Origin: GCA-003244245 sp050700355
Lineage (GTDB): Bacteria > Actinomycetota > Actinomycetes > Mycobacteriales > Pseudonocardiaceae
Reading direction: 5' to 3'
NCBI GenBank assembly: GCA_050700355.1
Contig: JBOHHE010000015.1
Coordinates: forward strand, 1-36,029
DNA length: 36,029 nucleotides
How positions within the stretch are numbered: the first letter of the stretch is position 1; the number at the start of each line of letters is the position of its first letter. Shown here piece by piece: positions 25,001-32,300 of the stretch. A model generated the notes under the pieces. That model saw only the letters and a list, made by a program, of their open reading frames with translations, was not told where the DNA came from and made no database searches. Position numbers and translations under genes: made by a program.

Positions 25001-27014
25001 CGGTGGGGTCGATGGAGCCGGTGAGGTTGCCCGCGACGTCGTACTCGCGCAGCCAGGTCGCGCCGGCCGGATCAGTGTGGGCGGTGAGCCGCATCAGCGC
25101 GTCGTAGCAGTACTCCCATTTGGCGCCGTCGGCCGCCGTAGCGCCCACCACATTGCCGAACATGTCGTAGCGCCGGGCAGTCGTGCCGCCGAGTGGATCG
25201 ACGAACTCGGTGGGCTCACCATGGGGGCCATAGCTGACCGCGGTGCGTGCACCGGTCGGATCGACGACGGCGGTGGGCCGCCCGCCAAGGCTGTACTCGT
25301 AGCGCCAGTGGTCGCCTGCCGGGCCCCGACGGGAACTGAGCAGGCCCGCAGCGTTGTAGTCGAAGGTGGTGCGTCGCCCGCTCGGGGAGGTCGCGACCAC
25401 CGGCCGGCCCGCGTCATCCCGTTCGATCCGGGCGGTGTTGCCCTCGCCGTCGGTGGCGGCCACGAGGTTGCCGTCCCGGTCGAACTCGAATCGGACCGTG
25501 ACCCCGTCCGGATCGGTCACCTCATGAACCAACCCGGCCGCGACAGCGAGCCGGGTGCGGCCACCTTCGGGGTCGACGATCTCCGACGGGCTGCGCTGCG
25601 CACCCTCATACCGGTACCGGGTCTCGGCTCCGGTCGACGCGGCCACGGCGACCAGCCGATCCGCATCGTCGTAGGAGAAGCTGAAGGCCGCCCCGGAGGG
25701 CAGCGTGCGCCGGAGCAGGCGCGCGCGATCGTCCCACTCCTGCACGGTGACCGCGCCGTTGCGCTCGATGATCGCGACCGGATTGCCCCAGTCGTCGTAG
25801 TTCTTCGTGAAGCGCTGCCCGTGGCCGTCGATGACCGTGACCAGCCGCCCGGCCCGGTCATGGATGTAGGTGCTCATCGGGCCGCCGCTGTCGTCCGCCG
25901 TGACCGTCACATTGCCGGGCAGGTAGCCGAAGGACGTGCGCCTGCCGAACGGGGACAGCTGCTCGGTGACCCGGCCGTGCTCGTCATAGGTGTTGACGAA
26001 TGCGATGACACCATCGGCGTCACTGACCGATACCACTCGGCCGTGTTCGTCAACGGCGTACTGCTTGGGGCCGGCAGGGCCGTCGGCTCCGGCCAGATTG
26101 CCGGGCTCGTCGTAGCGATAGCACACCACACGGCCGTCGGAGCAGGACAGCCCGGCGATGCGCGGGCCGTCCCAGGTCACCTCGACGTCCCGGCCCCGGC
26201 AGTGCTGGAGTCCGGCCAGCCGACCATGGTCGTCATAGCGGAAGCAGACGTCGGTGCCCGGCCCCTGCGAGACGAGTCGAGGGCGCCCCGCGTCATCGAA
26301 CTCCCAGCGCCGCCCATCGAACCACTGCAGCGCCAAGCCGGCCTCCAGGACCTCGACCTGCGCATTGACGCCGACGACACGGCCGTAACCCGCGCCCATC
26401 CGGGGGAACAGCGCGCGCTGCCCGTCCGGGCCCTCGTACTCCGCCCCGTCCGAGCGGGGCAGCAGCCGAGCGGATGCCCAGCATGACCAGCCGACGCCGA
26501 AGGGGCCGTCGTCGCGGTCCGAGCGGCTGTTGTACGCCCGGGTGAGGTTCAGGAGTTGCAGCAGACCGCTGAACGGGAGGTCGGTCGTGAAGTCGACGAA
26601 ATTGCCGCTCGCGGTGTTGACCGGGTCATTGGCGTAACCGGTGGTGGGCGGGGCTCCGAAGGCGATCGGATCCATATAGGCCACCGACTCGCGGGTACCG
26701 TCCAGCCCCGCCGCGCGCAGGCTCGCCGCGATAGCGGCGTCCGGCAATCGCGCCAGCGACCCATCCCCACCGGCCCGGCGAAACGTCTCCGCGATGGTGG
26801 CCACCCACTGCGCATCGACCTCGTTCAGCTCGATGTACCGGCGGAAGCCTTCCAGGAGCGAGCTGGGGTCGAACAGTCCCCAGTCGGTCCGGTCCTGAAA
26901 CTCGGCGAGCAGCCTGAGCAACGTGCCTCGCGCGGTCTGCAGCTCCTGGTCAGCCGCGCGACTACCGGTAGCGAAGCTGTCGAGGTCATCCGGCCGAGCC
27001 GAGCTGATGGACAC
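22086..27014 (-). CDS. Rhs/YD-repeat polymorphic toxin
   Basis: The start is the GTG at 27014; GGGGGTGAG, overlapping the previous gene's stop, is its ribosome site. About 1642 residues. An N-terminal helical domain (1-130; WVATIAETFRR) could be the export signal. Residues about 130-1270 are many YD repeats (RYDxxGRL type) forming the Rhs cage. The core ends RNRAYDPATRSFLLPDPRPP and HYAGNDPINLADPLGLRP. A hydrophobic Gly/Ala pre-toxin segment (about 1380-1470) follows. The last 112 residues (22089-22424) are the variable tip: VVRGG, GVPHGQVRQATVGDVRAGGG, then VEYAPEYD. I recognise this VVRGG...PHGQVR...TVGDxRAxGG pattern as a toxin module recurring at ends of Rhs and WXG proteins, but I cannot name its activity with confidence. 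Confidence 0.93.
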   Translation of the reverse strand: MSISSARPDDLDSFATGSRAADQELQTARGTLLRLLAEFQDRTDWGLFDPSSLLEGFRRYIELNEVDAQWVATIAETFRRAGGDGSLARLPDAAIAASLRAAGLDGTRESVAYMDPIAFGAPPTTGYANDPVNTASGNFVDFTTDLPFSGLLQLLNLTRAYNSRSDRDDGPFGVGWSCWASARLLPRSDGAEYEGPDGQRALFPRMGAGYGRVVGVNAQVEVLEAGLALQWFDGRRWEFDDAGRPRLVSQGPGTDVCFRYDDHGRLAGLQHCRGRDVEVTWDGPRIAGLSCSDGRVVCYRYDEPGNLAGADGPAGPKQYAVDEHGRVVSVSDADGVIAFVNTYDEHGRVTEQLSPFGRRTSFGYLPGNVTVTADDSGGPMSTYIHDRAGRLVTVIDGHGQRFTKNYDDWGNPVAIIERNGAVTVQEWDDRARLLRRTLPSGAAFSFSYDDADRLVAVAASTGAETRYRYEGAQRSPSEIVDPEGGRTRLAVAAGLVHEVTDPDGVTVRFEFDRDGNLVAATDGEGNTARIERDDAGRPVVATSPSGRRTTFDYNAAGLLSSRRGPAGDHWRYEYSLGGRPTAVVDPTGARTAVSYGPHGEPTEFVDPLGGTTARRYDMFGNVVGATAADGAKWEYCYDALMRLTAHTDPAGATWLREYDVAGNLTGSIDPTGIHYTATVDQSGRVTALNDGLTSSAFEFDELGRTLAHRRPDGTELRATYDRCGRRTSVLDPHGELTRYEYTPGGRVQRVVAPSGRAETFEYDRCGQATARIDAAGRRWEYRYDADGALVERVAPTGEAETFTYDAGGRVAQWSAPGSGTTTYSYDATGRVVAVTDRLAGSRRFGYDPAGRLIEAVDAGGGTTRYTYNSRGFLVSVVDPLGGLTTLGYDEVGRLLSETDPLGRVSTFAYDAAGRLLQRVDGDGARVRWSYDVSGRVRTLGGGSSDDPQISITRDGLGRPVRIGEPGRQCQELRWDRSGRLIERRRGELAMRWRYDADGRRCALGYPDGSETAYTSEKAGRTVAMDHPLLGRVRLDRDPVGRLVGLHGDGMSATWRYDAGDLVGYDLEHGGTRRATRLTRDATGRISSVSVDGQVRHYGYDPAGQLVSVTGPQGEFSFDYDANGRLVREAGPGGLVEYGHDAAGQLTSARRAGGGECHFEYDGAGRRVREVRPDVDRSYHWDWLGRLTGVDTVRPDGAARSTRLVVDALGELAEVDGTTLMWDTADPMAPLTWLGQSAVIGDGRPWAVVSAAAHAAGEDPWLDRNWQGTGGVEPSDPWGTGAGSPVGDLQLGFGGELTIDGLVWLRNRAYDPATRSFLLPDPRPPVPGTAYAANPYHYAGNDPINLADPLGLRPVTDAELQRYRDQMDRNLWERGADWMADNWEYVAAGAMIVGGVALMCTGIGGPAGVALMAGSGALISAGASTAIQKFSTGEVDWGRVAVDGAMGAVAGGAGGAAALGISRTAFVASRSPAAQALIIGGTESIASGAAGRGFSGSNPLDPKGMAQDLLTGGRSNGVGGRLGELPPTPAARIPDDAAVVRGGTADLPAPGEVFSGSSGSNFDEAARGVPHGQVRQATVGDVRAGGGSVEYAPEYDTRVEKTNYQHVDVSLGPRGSPFGELEKNPWSKKDRWGGENYPYADEG

Positions 27015-27018
27015 CCAC

Positions 27019-27471
27019 TCACCCCCGAGCCGCCGCGGCGACCGGCGCCTGCTGGGTGTATCTGGGCGGTTGTATGGGCCCAGGTACCGGCGGCTTGTCG
27101 TCTTCTCCGAAGATGGCATCGCCGACCTTGTTCAGGAAACTCTCGTTCTCCTGATCCTGCACCCACTGCCGGGCCCTCTCACGGCGGCTCTGCTCGGCGC
27201 GCGCCAACTCGGCCAGCTCGTCGAGCTGGTTCGCAGCCAAATGCATGCTCGCCGCGAAACGTTGCGCGTCGCCGGTGCAGGTATTCATCCGTACCCGGAA
27301 CTGTTCGGCGTAAGCCCCGCGCCACTCCCGCAACGCCTGGTCCGCGAGTGTGTTGCGCTGGGATATCTGCCCCTCAAGCGTCGTGGCGACCGCGCGGAAC
27401 TGCGCCGACAGCCGTCGAGCGGCGTTCCAGTTGAAGACCACGTCCTCATGAATCGCCCCCAGGTCAGTCAA
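27019..27471 (-). CDS. WXG-type partner protein preceding the Rhs gene
   Basis: About 150 residues. I prefer the TTG at 27471 (GGAGAGG six bases upstream). An ATG at 27525 is in frame but lies only two bases from a TAGAAT -10-like box. The protein is alpha-helical, with a W-R-G turn at residues 50-52 (LREWRGAYAEQFRVRM) between two helices, as in WXG100/ESAT-6 proteins. A longer helical segment and a Pro-rich tail (KPPVPGPIQPPRY) follow. Its stop overlaps the ribosome site of the Rhs gene, so it is probably the secretion partner or chaperone of the Rhs toxin. Confidence 0.8.
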   Translation of the reverse strand: MTDLGAIHEDVVFNWNAARRLSAQFRAVATTLEGQISQRNTLADQALREWRGAYAEQFRVRMNTCTGDAQRFAASMHLAANQLDELAELARAEQSRRERARQWVQDQENESFLNKVGDAIFGEDDKPPVPGPIQPPRYTQQAPVAAAARG

Positions 27472-27569
27472 GGTGCACCTCTCCGCCACCCACCGGCGAG
27501 CCGTCGACACGGCCGCTACCGTCATGCATTCTATCCTGACGAGCACACCCAGTTGAGAAAGGAGCACAG
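27472..27569. promoter_or_regulatory. Divergent promoter region between two WXG genes
   Basis: About 100 bases separate the TTG start of the minus-strand WXG gene from the ATG of the plus-strand one. TATCCT (27532-27537) is a possible plus-strand -10. TAGAAT on the minus strand (27533-27528) overlaps it by two bases as a possible minus-strand -10. Overlapping -10 boxes would let one regulator control both arms. No good -35 elements were found. Confidence 0.4.
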
Positions 27570-27854
27570 ATGGTAGCCCGCGTGCTGTCCACGGACGAGG
27601 CCAAGACCGCGATTCAGCAGATGCAAGCGATCATCGACGGAGGGCTGACGGAGCAGATCGGGAAGCTGGACGCGCAAGGCAAGACCTTGTCCAACCCTGA
27701 TACCTGGGACGGGCCCCTCGCTCAGCAGTTCCGTGAGCAGACTTGGCCAGAGACCAAGTCGGCCCTCGATCGGGCCCAGCAGGAGCTCGCGCAGCTCCGT
27801 GAGCAGCTGCAGAAGATCGCCCAGAACATCATGACGGCAGGCGGCGGATCCTGA
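27570..27854 (+). CDS. WXG100-family protein
   Basis: This 94-residue protein has its ATG behind AAAGGAGCACAG. The helix-turn-helix hairpin has W-D-G at residues about 46-48 (PDTWDGPLAQQFREQTWPE), flanked by long amphipathic helices (DEAKTAIQQMQAIIDGG and ALDRAQQELAQLREQLQKIA). The length and motif match WXG100/ESAT-6 substrates of type VII systems. WDGPLAQQFR is close to WRGAYAEQFR of the divergent partner, so the two could form a heterodimer. The kinase gene follows about 110 bases later on the same strand. Confidence 0.9.
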   Translation: MVARVLSTDEAKTAIQQMQAIIDGGLTEQIGKLDAQGKTLSNPDTWDGPLAQQFREQTWPETKSALDRAQQELAQLREQLQKIAQNIMTAGGGS

Positions 27855-27965
27855 AAACCAGGCCACCAAAATGGAGTGGCAAGGGTCTTCCAGCAACTAC
27901 CCAACCATCCCGAGGACTCCTCAACCAGCCTGAGGAACTCCACACCCCTGATGAGGACACGTAAT

Positions 27966-29774
27966 ATGCGGGTACGGGGGACAGCTCAACCTTCCGGGGG
28001 TAATGCCGAAGAGATCGACGGCTACCGCGACTTCGTACAAATAGGCCAAGGCGGCTTCAGCGTCGTCTACCGGGCACGGCAGGAGCACCTTGACCGCGAA
28101 GTCGCGGTCAAGGTGCTCGCCGTTCCTGCCGTTGACGAGAAGGCCCTCAGCAATTTCCTGCGGGAATGCCAGCTGGCCAGCCGGCTCACCGGCCATCCGA
28201 ACGTAGTGACCGTGCTCGACACCGGGACAACGCGATCCGGTCGCCCCTACGTCACGATGGAATACTTTGAACCCGGCTCACTCAAGCAACGCCTCACTCG
28301 TGATGGTCCGTTGCCACTGAATGACGCCTTGCGGTTCGGAGTTAAGATCGCCGGAGCCTTGGCCGCGGCGCACAATGCCGGAATCCTGCATCGCGATATC
28401 AAACCGGATAACATTCTGGTCTCCGGTTATGGTGAACTCGCGTTGGCTGATTTCGGCATTGCGCGCCTGCTCGACGCAGGTGATTCATCGACGCGGACCA
28501 ACGCGTTGACGCTGCACCACACCGCACCGGAGCTGCTCATGGGCACCGCGCCGAGCCAAGCCTCCGACGTCTACGCGCTCGGCTCGACGCTTTACCAGCT
28601 GCTGTCCGGCCAGCCAGCTCACCGGAATGACACCGACGAGAGCATCGCATCGGTGATGCAGCGAATTCTCAACGACCGCCCTCCTGATATTCCACGGCCA
28701 GAGATATCGAACCAGGTGATGGATGTCGTGCGCAAGGCCATGGCCAAGCAGCAGCGCGACCGATTCACGAATGCGCTCGACTTTGCGGCCGCACTGCAGC
28801 ATCTCCAGGCATTTCTCGGCTTCACCGTAACCGAGCTTCCCTCAAGTGTGAGCGGGGCGCAAACATGGCAGCCGCCTCAAAGAGAACCGGCGGCAGCGTA
28901 TCCATCGCTGTCTGGTCAGTCACACTCGGATAACACTAAGATACGCGCAGGACGACTGGGCACCGGCAGTCGCACGACGCTATCAGATCCGGGCACTTCG
29001 GCGAAAATTCTTAGCGCAGGCCGCCCGCAAAACGATGATAAAGTACCGTCGAAGTACCGTCGATGGGGTCTGGTCCTCATCTCGCTGATCGCCGCCATCG
29101 CGGTCACCTATGGTGGAGTCATTGCATGGGGGATGGTCGCTGAATCTACGCCCACGACGCCGGCTCAAGCCGCCGCACCATCCACTGCTGCTTCCCCGTC
29201 ATCCACCTCAGCACCGGCATTACCGTCATCAATCTCAGCTACGCCAGTACTGCCACCACCGCCCGAACAGGCGGCCCCCGCCCCGAAACAGCCGGCCCCG
29301 TCGGTACTCCCACCACCTCCGGCGGCAGGACCCACTCCAGAGCGACCAACTGCGCCACAGCCACCGCCTGCGCGGCCAGCCCCAGAGGAGCCAAAGCTAG
29401 AGGAGCCGGGGCCACCGCCCGCAACGAGGCCAGAGCCACCCCCGCCCGACCCCCCCAGCGCATCCACCTACAACGCCCAACAGATTCGATTCATCGACGA
29501 AACCCCAAATGGCGTCTATTCGGTGCAAATCATCGGACACAACCAGTACGATCTTAATCAGATTGAATCGTGCTTCGAGACACCTGACGTCACGACGGAC
29601 ATCAATGATATGTGGTGGGCTGGCGAGGTCCAAGTATACACCTACTCAGGGCCGAACTGCACCAATGAAACAGAAGGAGGGTATATGTTGATCAATGTGC
29701 CCGCCACCTTTGATGGCTACTACTGGATCTGTTTAACTGACTATGGTTCTACTTTCAATCACCAGAGCTGCTAA
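27966..29774 (+). CDS. Membrane Ser/Thr protein kinase, PknB-like
   Basis: I chose the ATG at 27966 (GAGGA eight bases upstream; an ATG at 27951 is the alternative). 602 residues. The kinase domain (about 15-285) has a Gly loop GQGGFSVVY, VAVKVL, catalytic HRDIKPDN (about 142-149), DFGIARLL and an activation segment with SSTRTNALTLHHTAPE, which keeps Thr/Ser phosphosites but lacks the GTPxYMAPE wording. A juxtamembrane linker, one membrane helix (about 367-391, WGLVLISLIAAIAVTYGGVI), a Pro/Ala-rich stalk (about 395-495) and an external domain of about 100 residues with four Cys follow. It lacks PASTA repeats. Its location makes it the likely writer of the phosphothreonine read by the FHA domain of the FtsK protein. 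Confidence 0.92.
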   Translation: MRVRGTAQPSGGNAEEIDGYRDFVQIGQGGFSVVYRARQEHLDREVAVKVLAVPAVDEKALSNFLRECQLASRLTGHPNVVTVLDTGTTRSGRPYVTMEYFEPGSLKQRLTRDGPLPLNDALRFGVKIAGALAAAHNAGILHRDIKPDNILVSGYGELALADFGIARLLDAGDSSTRTNALTLHHTAPELLMGTAPSQASDVYALGSTLYQLLSGQPAHRNDTDESIASVMQRILNDRPPDIPRPEISNQVMDVVRKAMAKQQRDRFTNALDFAAALQHLQAFLGFTVTELPSSVSGAQTWQPPQREPAAAYPSLSGQSHSDNTKIRAGRLGTGSRTTLSDPGTSAKILSAGRPQNDDKVPSKYRRWGLVLISLIAAIAVTYGGVIAWGMVAESTPTTPAQAAAPSTAASPSSTSAPALPSSISATPVLPPPPEQAAPAPKQPAPSVLPPPPAAGPTPERPTAPQPPPARPAPEEPKLEEPGPPPATRPEPPPPDPPSASTYNAQQIRFIDETPNGVYSVQIIGHNQYDLNQIESCFETPDVTTDINDMWWAGEVQVYTYSGPNCTNETEGGYMLINVPATFDGYYWICLTDYGSTFNHQSC

Positions 29775-29878
29775 GTGAACCGTGGATATCCGAGGTGACG
29801 ATGACCGCCACTGATCTGGGGAGGGACCAGGCCGGCGTGATCCGTGCTCACCAGCAACGCCGCTGGGGGCCGACGGAC

Positions 29879-29891
29879 TAGCCTCGGGGCA
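29879..29891 (+). promoter_or_regulatory. Possible leaderless promoter of the dehydrogenase gene
   Basis: TAGCCT (29879-29884) lies six bases before the ATG at 29891, a spacing that would place transcription start at or next to the A of the ATG. Leaderless genes with a TAnnnT box at this distance are common in actinobacteria. The -35 region has no consensus. Confidence 0.4.
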
Positions 29892-30661
29892 TGCCAACCG
29901 CGTTGATCACCGGGCCCACCGCAGGACTCGGAACCGCTTTCGCCCGCAGGCTCGCCGCTGAAGGCTACGACCTGGTGCTCGTCGCCCGCGATGCTGACCG
30001 CCTGCGGAAACTGTCCACCCAGCTGTCCGCCCGCCACGGCGTGAGCGCCGAGGTGCTGCGCGCCGATCTGGCCGAAGCGGCCGAGCGCGAGCAGGTCGAA
30101 CGGCGGCTCCGGGATGGGGATCCGGTGGACCTACTGGTAAACAACGCCGGCTTCGCGGTCGCCTGCGAGTTCGTCGAGGCTGATGTCGAGGACCTGCAGG
30201 CTCAGTTGGACGTCAATGTGACCGCTGTGCAGCGGCTCACCCACGCCGCGCTACCCGGGATGGTGCGCCGAGGGCACGGCGCGGTAATCAACGTGTCCAG
30301 CGTGGCCGGCTTCATACCCGGCCGCGGCTCGACCTACAGCGCGGGCAAGGCCTACGTGATGATGTTCTCCGAGGGCCTGGCCACGTCATTGCGGGGAACC
30401 GGAGTGCGGGTACTCGCGTTGTGTCCGGGTTTCGTCCGCACCGAGTTTCACGATCGGGCAGGCATCGACATGGCGGGCATTCCGTCGGCGCTCTGGCTGG
30501 ACGCTGACGACGTGGTCCACCACTGTATGGCCGACCTGCGGCGCGGGCGCATCATCTCGGTGCCCGGCCTGCAGTACCGGGCACTGGTCGGGTTAGTGGA
30601 CGCGCTGCCCCGGAGTCTGGTCCGCAGGTTCGCCGGACGCACCGCAAAGGGCCGGACATGA
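29891..30661 (+). CDS. Short-chain dehydrogenase/reductase
   Basis: This 256-residue classical SDR has cofactor motif TGPTAGLG (7-14), NNAGFA, catalytic Ser in VINVSSVAGF and YSAGK (Tyr about 149, Lys about 153), and the CPGFVRTEF segment. NADP use is plausible but not proven. The family member resembles the actinobacterial DltE/YqjQ-like SDRs of unknown substrate. Its stop overlaps the ATG of pyrE, so the two are cotranscribed. Confidence 0.92.
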   Translation: MPTALITGPTAGLGTAFARRLAAEGYDLVLVARDADRLRKLSTQLSARHGVSAEVLRADLAEAAEREQVERRLRDGDPVDLLVNNAGFAVACEFVEADVEDLQAQLDVNVTAVQRLTHAALPGMVRRGHGAVINVSSVAGFIPGRGSTYSAGKAYVMMFSEGLATSLRGTGVRVLALCPGFVRTEFHDRAGIDMAGIPSALWLDADDVVHHCMADLRRGRIISVPGLQYRALVGLVDALPRSLVRRFAGRTAKGRT

Positions 30662-31227
30662 GCGGCGCGCCGCGCGCCGGGGCGGCCCCGCAGGTGAACA
30701 GCGCGGCGCGGACTCGGCTGGCCACCCTGGTGCGCGAGCTGGCCGTGGTGCACGGCGCGGTGACGCTGACTTCCGGGGGGCAGGCCGACTACTACGTGGA
30801 CCTGCGCCGCGCGACGCTGCACCATGAGGCCGCACCGCTGATCGGGCAGTTGGTTCGCGAGCTGACCGCCGACTGGTCCTACCAGGCAGTCGGCGGACTG
30901 ACCCTGGGTGCGGACCCGGTGGCCGCTGCGGTGCTGCATGCGCCGGGCCCACCCGTCGACGCGTTCGTAGTGCGCAAATCAGTCAAGGAGCACGGTATGG
31001 CGCGGCGGATCGAGGGTCCCTCCGTCACGGCTCGCTCGGTGCTGGCGGTCGAGGACACCGCCACCACCGGCAGCTCGGTGCTCACCGCCGTGACAGCGCT
31101 GCGCGAAGCGGGCGCCGACGTCGTCGGGGTGGCCACCGTGGTGGACCGGGATACCGGTGCCCGCGAGGCCGTCGAAGCCGCCGGGCTGCGCTACCGGGCG
31201 GTGCTGAGCATGAGCGAGCTCTTGTGA
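30658..31227 (+). CDS. pyrE: Orotate phosphoribosyltransferase
   Basis: This 189-residue protein has its ATG overlapping the SDR stop (ATGA). It makes orotidine 5'-phosphate from orotate and PRPP in UMP synthesis. Motifs are LTSGGQADYYVDLRRATLH (substrate loop), GGLTLGADPVAAAVLHA, the flexible loop VRKSVKEHGMARRIEG and the PRPP signature VLAVEDTATTGSSVLTAV (residues about 120-140). It matches the usual actinobacterial PyrE in length and in its SDR/TrmH neighbourhood. Confidence 0.95.
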   Translation: MSGAPRAGAAPQVNSAARTRLATLVRELAVVHGAVTLTSGGQADYYVDLRRATLHHEAAPLIGQLVRELTADWSYQAVGGLTLGADPVAAAVLHAPGPPVDAFVVRKSVKEHGMARRIEGPSVTARSVLAVEDTATTGSSVLTAVTALREAGADVVGVATVVDRDTGAREAVEAAGLRYRAVLSMSELL

Positions 31228-31418
31228 GTGGCGATGCGACCAGCGTGAAGCCACCACCTCCGCGTGGAGCGAAACGCTGGTCCAGAGTTGGACATTTGCA
31301 GCCAGGCGAGCTTTTTCTGCTTGGCGTAAAGGATGCCGAGAGTATCTGCGTTAGCACTGACAAAGACGCGTGGGTGGCATTGAAGCCTGTTGAAGTTGAG
31401 TACGACGAAAACCCATAG
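31224..31418 (+). CDS. Doubtful 64-residue ORF after pyrE
   Basis: The GTG overlaps the pyrE stop (GTGA), which favours translation. The product is VSGDATSVKPPPPRGAKRWS... with a GELFLLGVKDAE segment and an acidic end. It resembles no family known to me, and its codon use is less GC-biased than its neighbours. It may be a real short coupled gene or a chance frame. Confidence 0.3.
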   Translation: MSGDATSVKPPPPRGAKRWSRVGHLQPGELFLLGVKDAESICVSTDKDAWVALKPVEVEYDENP

Positions 31419-31430
31419 CATTCTGAGCGC

Positions 31431-32081
31431 TCACCAGGCACGCGTGAAGTCGGCGTGCTGGCGAATCCAAGCGTGCATCGCGATGCCTGCGGCCACTCCG
31501 GCGTTGATCGAGCGGGTCGACCCGAACTGGGCGATAGATACCGTCAGCGCGGCTCCATCACGCGCCTCGTCGGTTAGGCCCGGGCCTTCGGCGCCGAAGA
31601 GCAGCACGCATCGCCGTGGCAGCGTAGCCGCCTCGAGCCGTCGGGCACCCGGCGAGTTGTCGACGGCCACAACATCCAACTCGCGGTCCCGAGCGAACGT
31701 TAGGAGCGCGACGACATCCGAATGATGCCGCAGGTGCTGGTACCTGTCCGTGATCATGGCACCTCGACGATTCCATCGGCGCCGACCGACGATGTGAACC
31801 TCTGCTGCGGCGAAGGCATTAGCCGTGCGGACTACTGTGCCGATGTTGTGGTCGTGCCCGAAGTTCTCGATGGCCACGTGGAAGGGATGGCGGCGGGTGT
31901 CCAGGTCGGCGACGACGGCCTCACGGCGCCAGTAGCGGTAGACGTCCACGACGTTGCGACGGTCTCCGTGTTCGAGCAGCTCGGGGTCATACCGCTGGTC
32001 CGTCGGCCAGTCTCCCTTCCACGGTCCGACACCGACGGCCGTTCCCCACTCAGTCGCGCCCGGAACTGCTCCGTCGATCAC
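31431..32081 (-). CDS. TrmH/SpoU-family RNA 2'-O-methyltransferase
   Basis: This 216-residue protein has the three SpoU motifs: NFGHDHNIGTVVRTANAFAA (about 73-92), LLFGAEGPGLT (about 167-177) and SIAQFGSTRSINAGVAAGIA (about 184-203). These form the trefoil-knot SAM site of enzymes that methylate ribose in tRNA or rRNA. An N-terminal extension of about 65 residues resembles that of actinobacterial members next to pyrE. The target nucleotide cannot be read from the sequence. Confidence 0.93.
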   Translation of the reverse strand: MIDGAVPGATEWGTAVGVGPWKGDWPTDQRYDPELLEHGDRRNVVDVYRYWRREAVVADLDTRRHPFHVAIENFGHDHNIGTVVRTANAFAAAEVHIVGRRRWNRRGAMITDRYQHLRHHSDVVALLTFARDRELDVVAVDNSPGARRLEAATLPRRCVLLFGAEGPGLTDEARDGAALTVSIAQFGSTRSINAGVAAGIAMHAWIRQHADFTRAW

Positions 32082-32140
32082 AGTGGCGATCCTAGTGTCG
32101 GGCTGCTAAGACGGGATTCGGCGCGCGGCAGTAGTAACAA

Positions 32141-32300
32141 ACGCGACCAGCTCCAATGGTGACGGACAGTCACCAGCATCTGCGCCACCACTGCGACGTT
32201 GCCGAGCCGCTCGCGCACGCGGCGCCGAGGGACTCACCGTGGTCGCCATGGCCAACGCTCCGGGCGCGTTGCGGCTGGAGCGCACGCTCCTGCTCAGTCC
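32141..32300 (+). pseudogene. Frameshifted fragment of a second TrmH-family gene
   Basis: The ATG at 32156 gives MVTDSHQHLRHHCDV, matching MITDRYQHLRHHSDV of the intact methyltransferase. From about 32227 the match continues in another frame as EGLTVVAMANAPGALRLE, against RELDVVAVDNSPGARRLE, so one indel separates the two pieces. Sequence after about 32300 and before about 32141 no longer matches; the SAM-binding C-terminal motifs and the N-terminal region are missing. The fragment lies on the opposite strand to the intact gene, about 75 bases from its start. Confidence 0.7.

Noticed and set aside
23007..26486. Very long open frame (1159 codons) opposite the Rhs gene
   Set aside because: It is the antisense shadow of a GC-rich repetitive gene. 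Its composition (Val/Gly/Arg/Ala repeats) has no fold-like features, while the minus strand has clear YD repeats.
31191..31421. 76-codon minus-strand frame opposite the small ORF after pyrE
   Set aside because: It has no ribosome site, unusual composition and no resemblance to known proteins. The plus-strand frame is at least coupled to pyrE.
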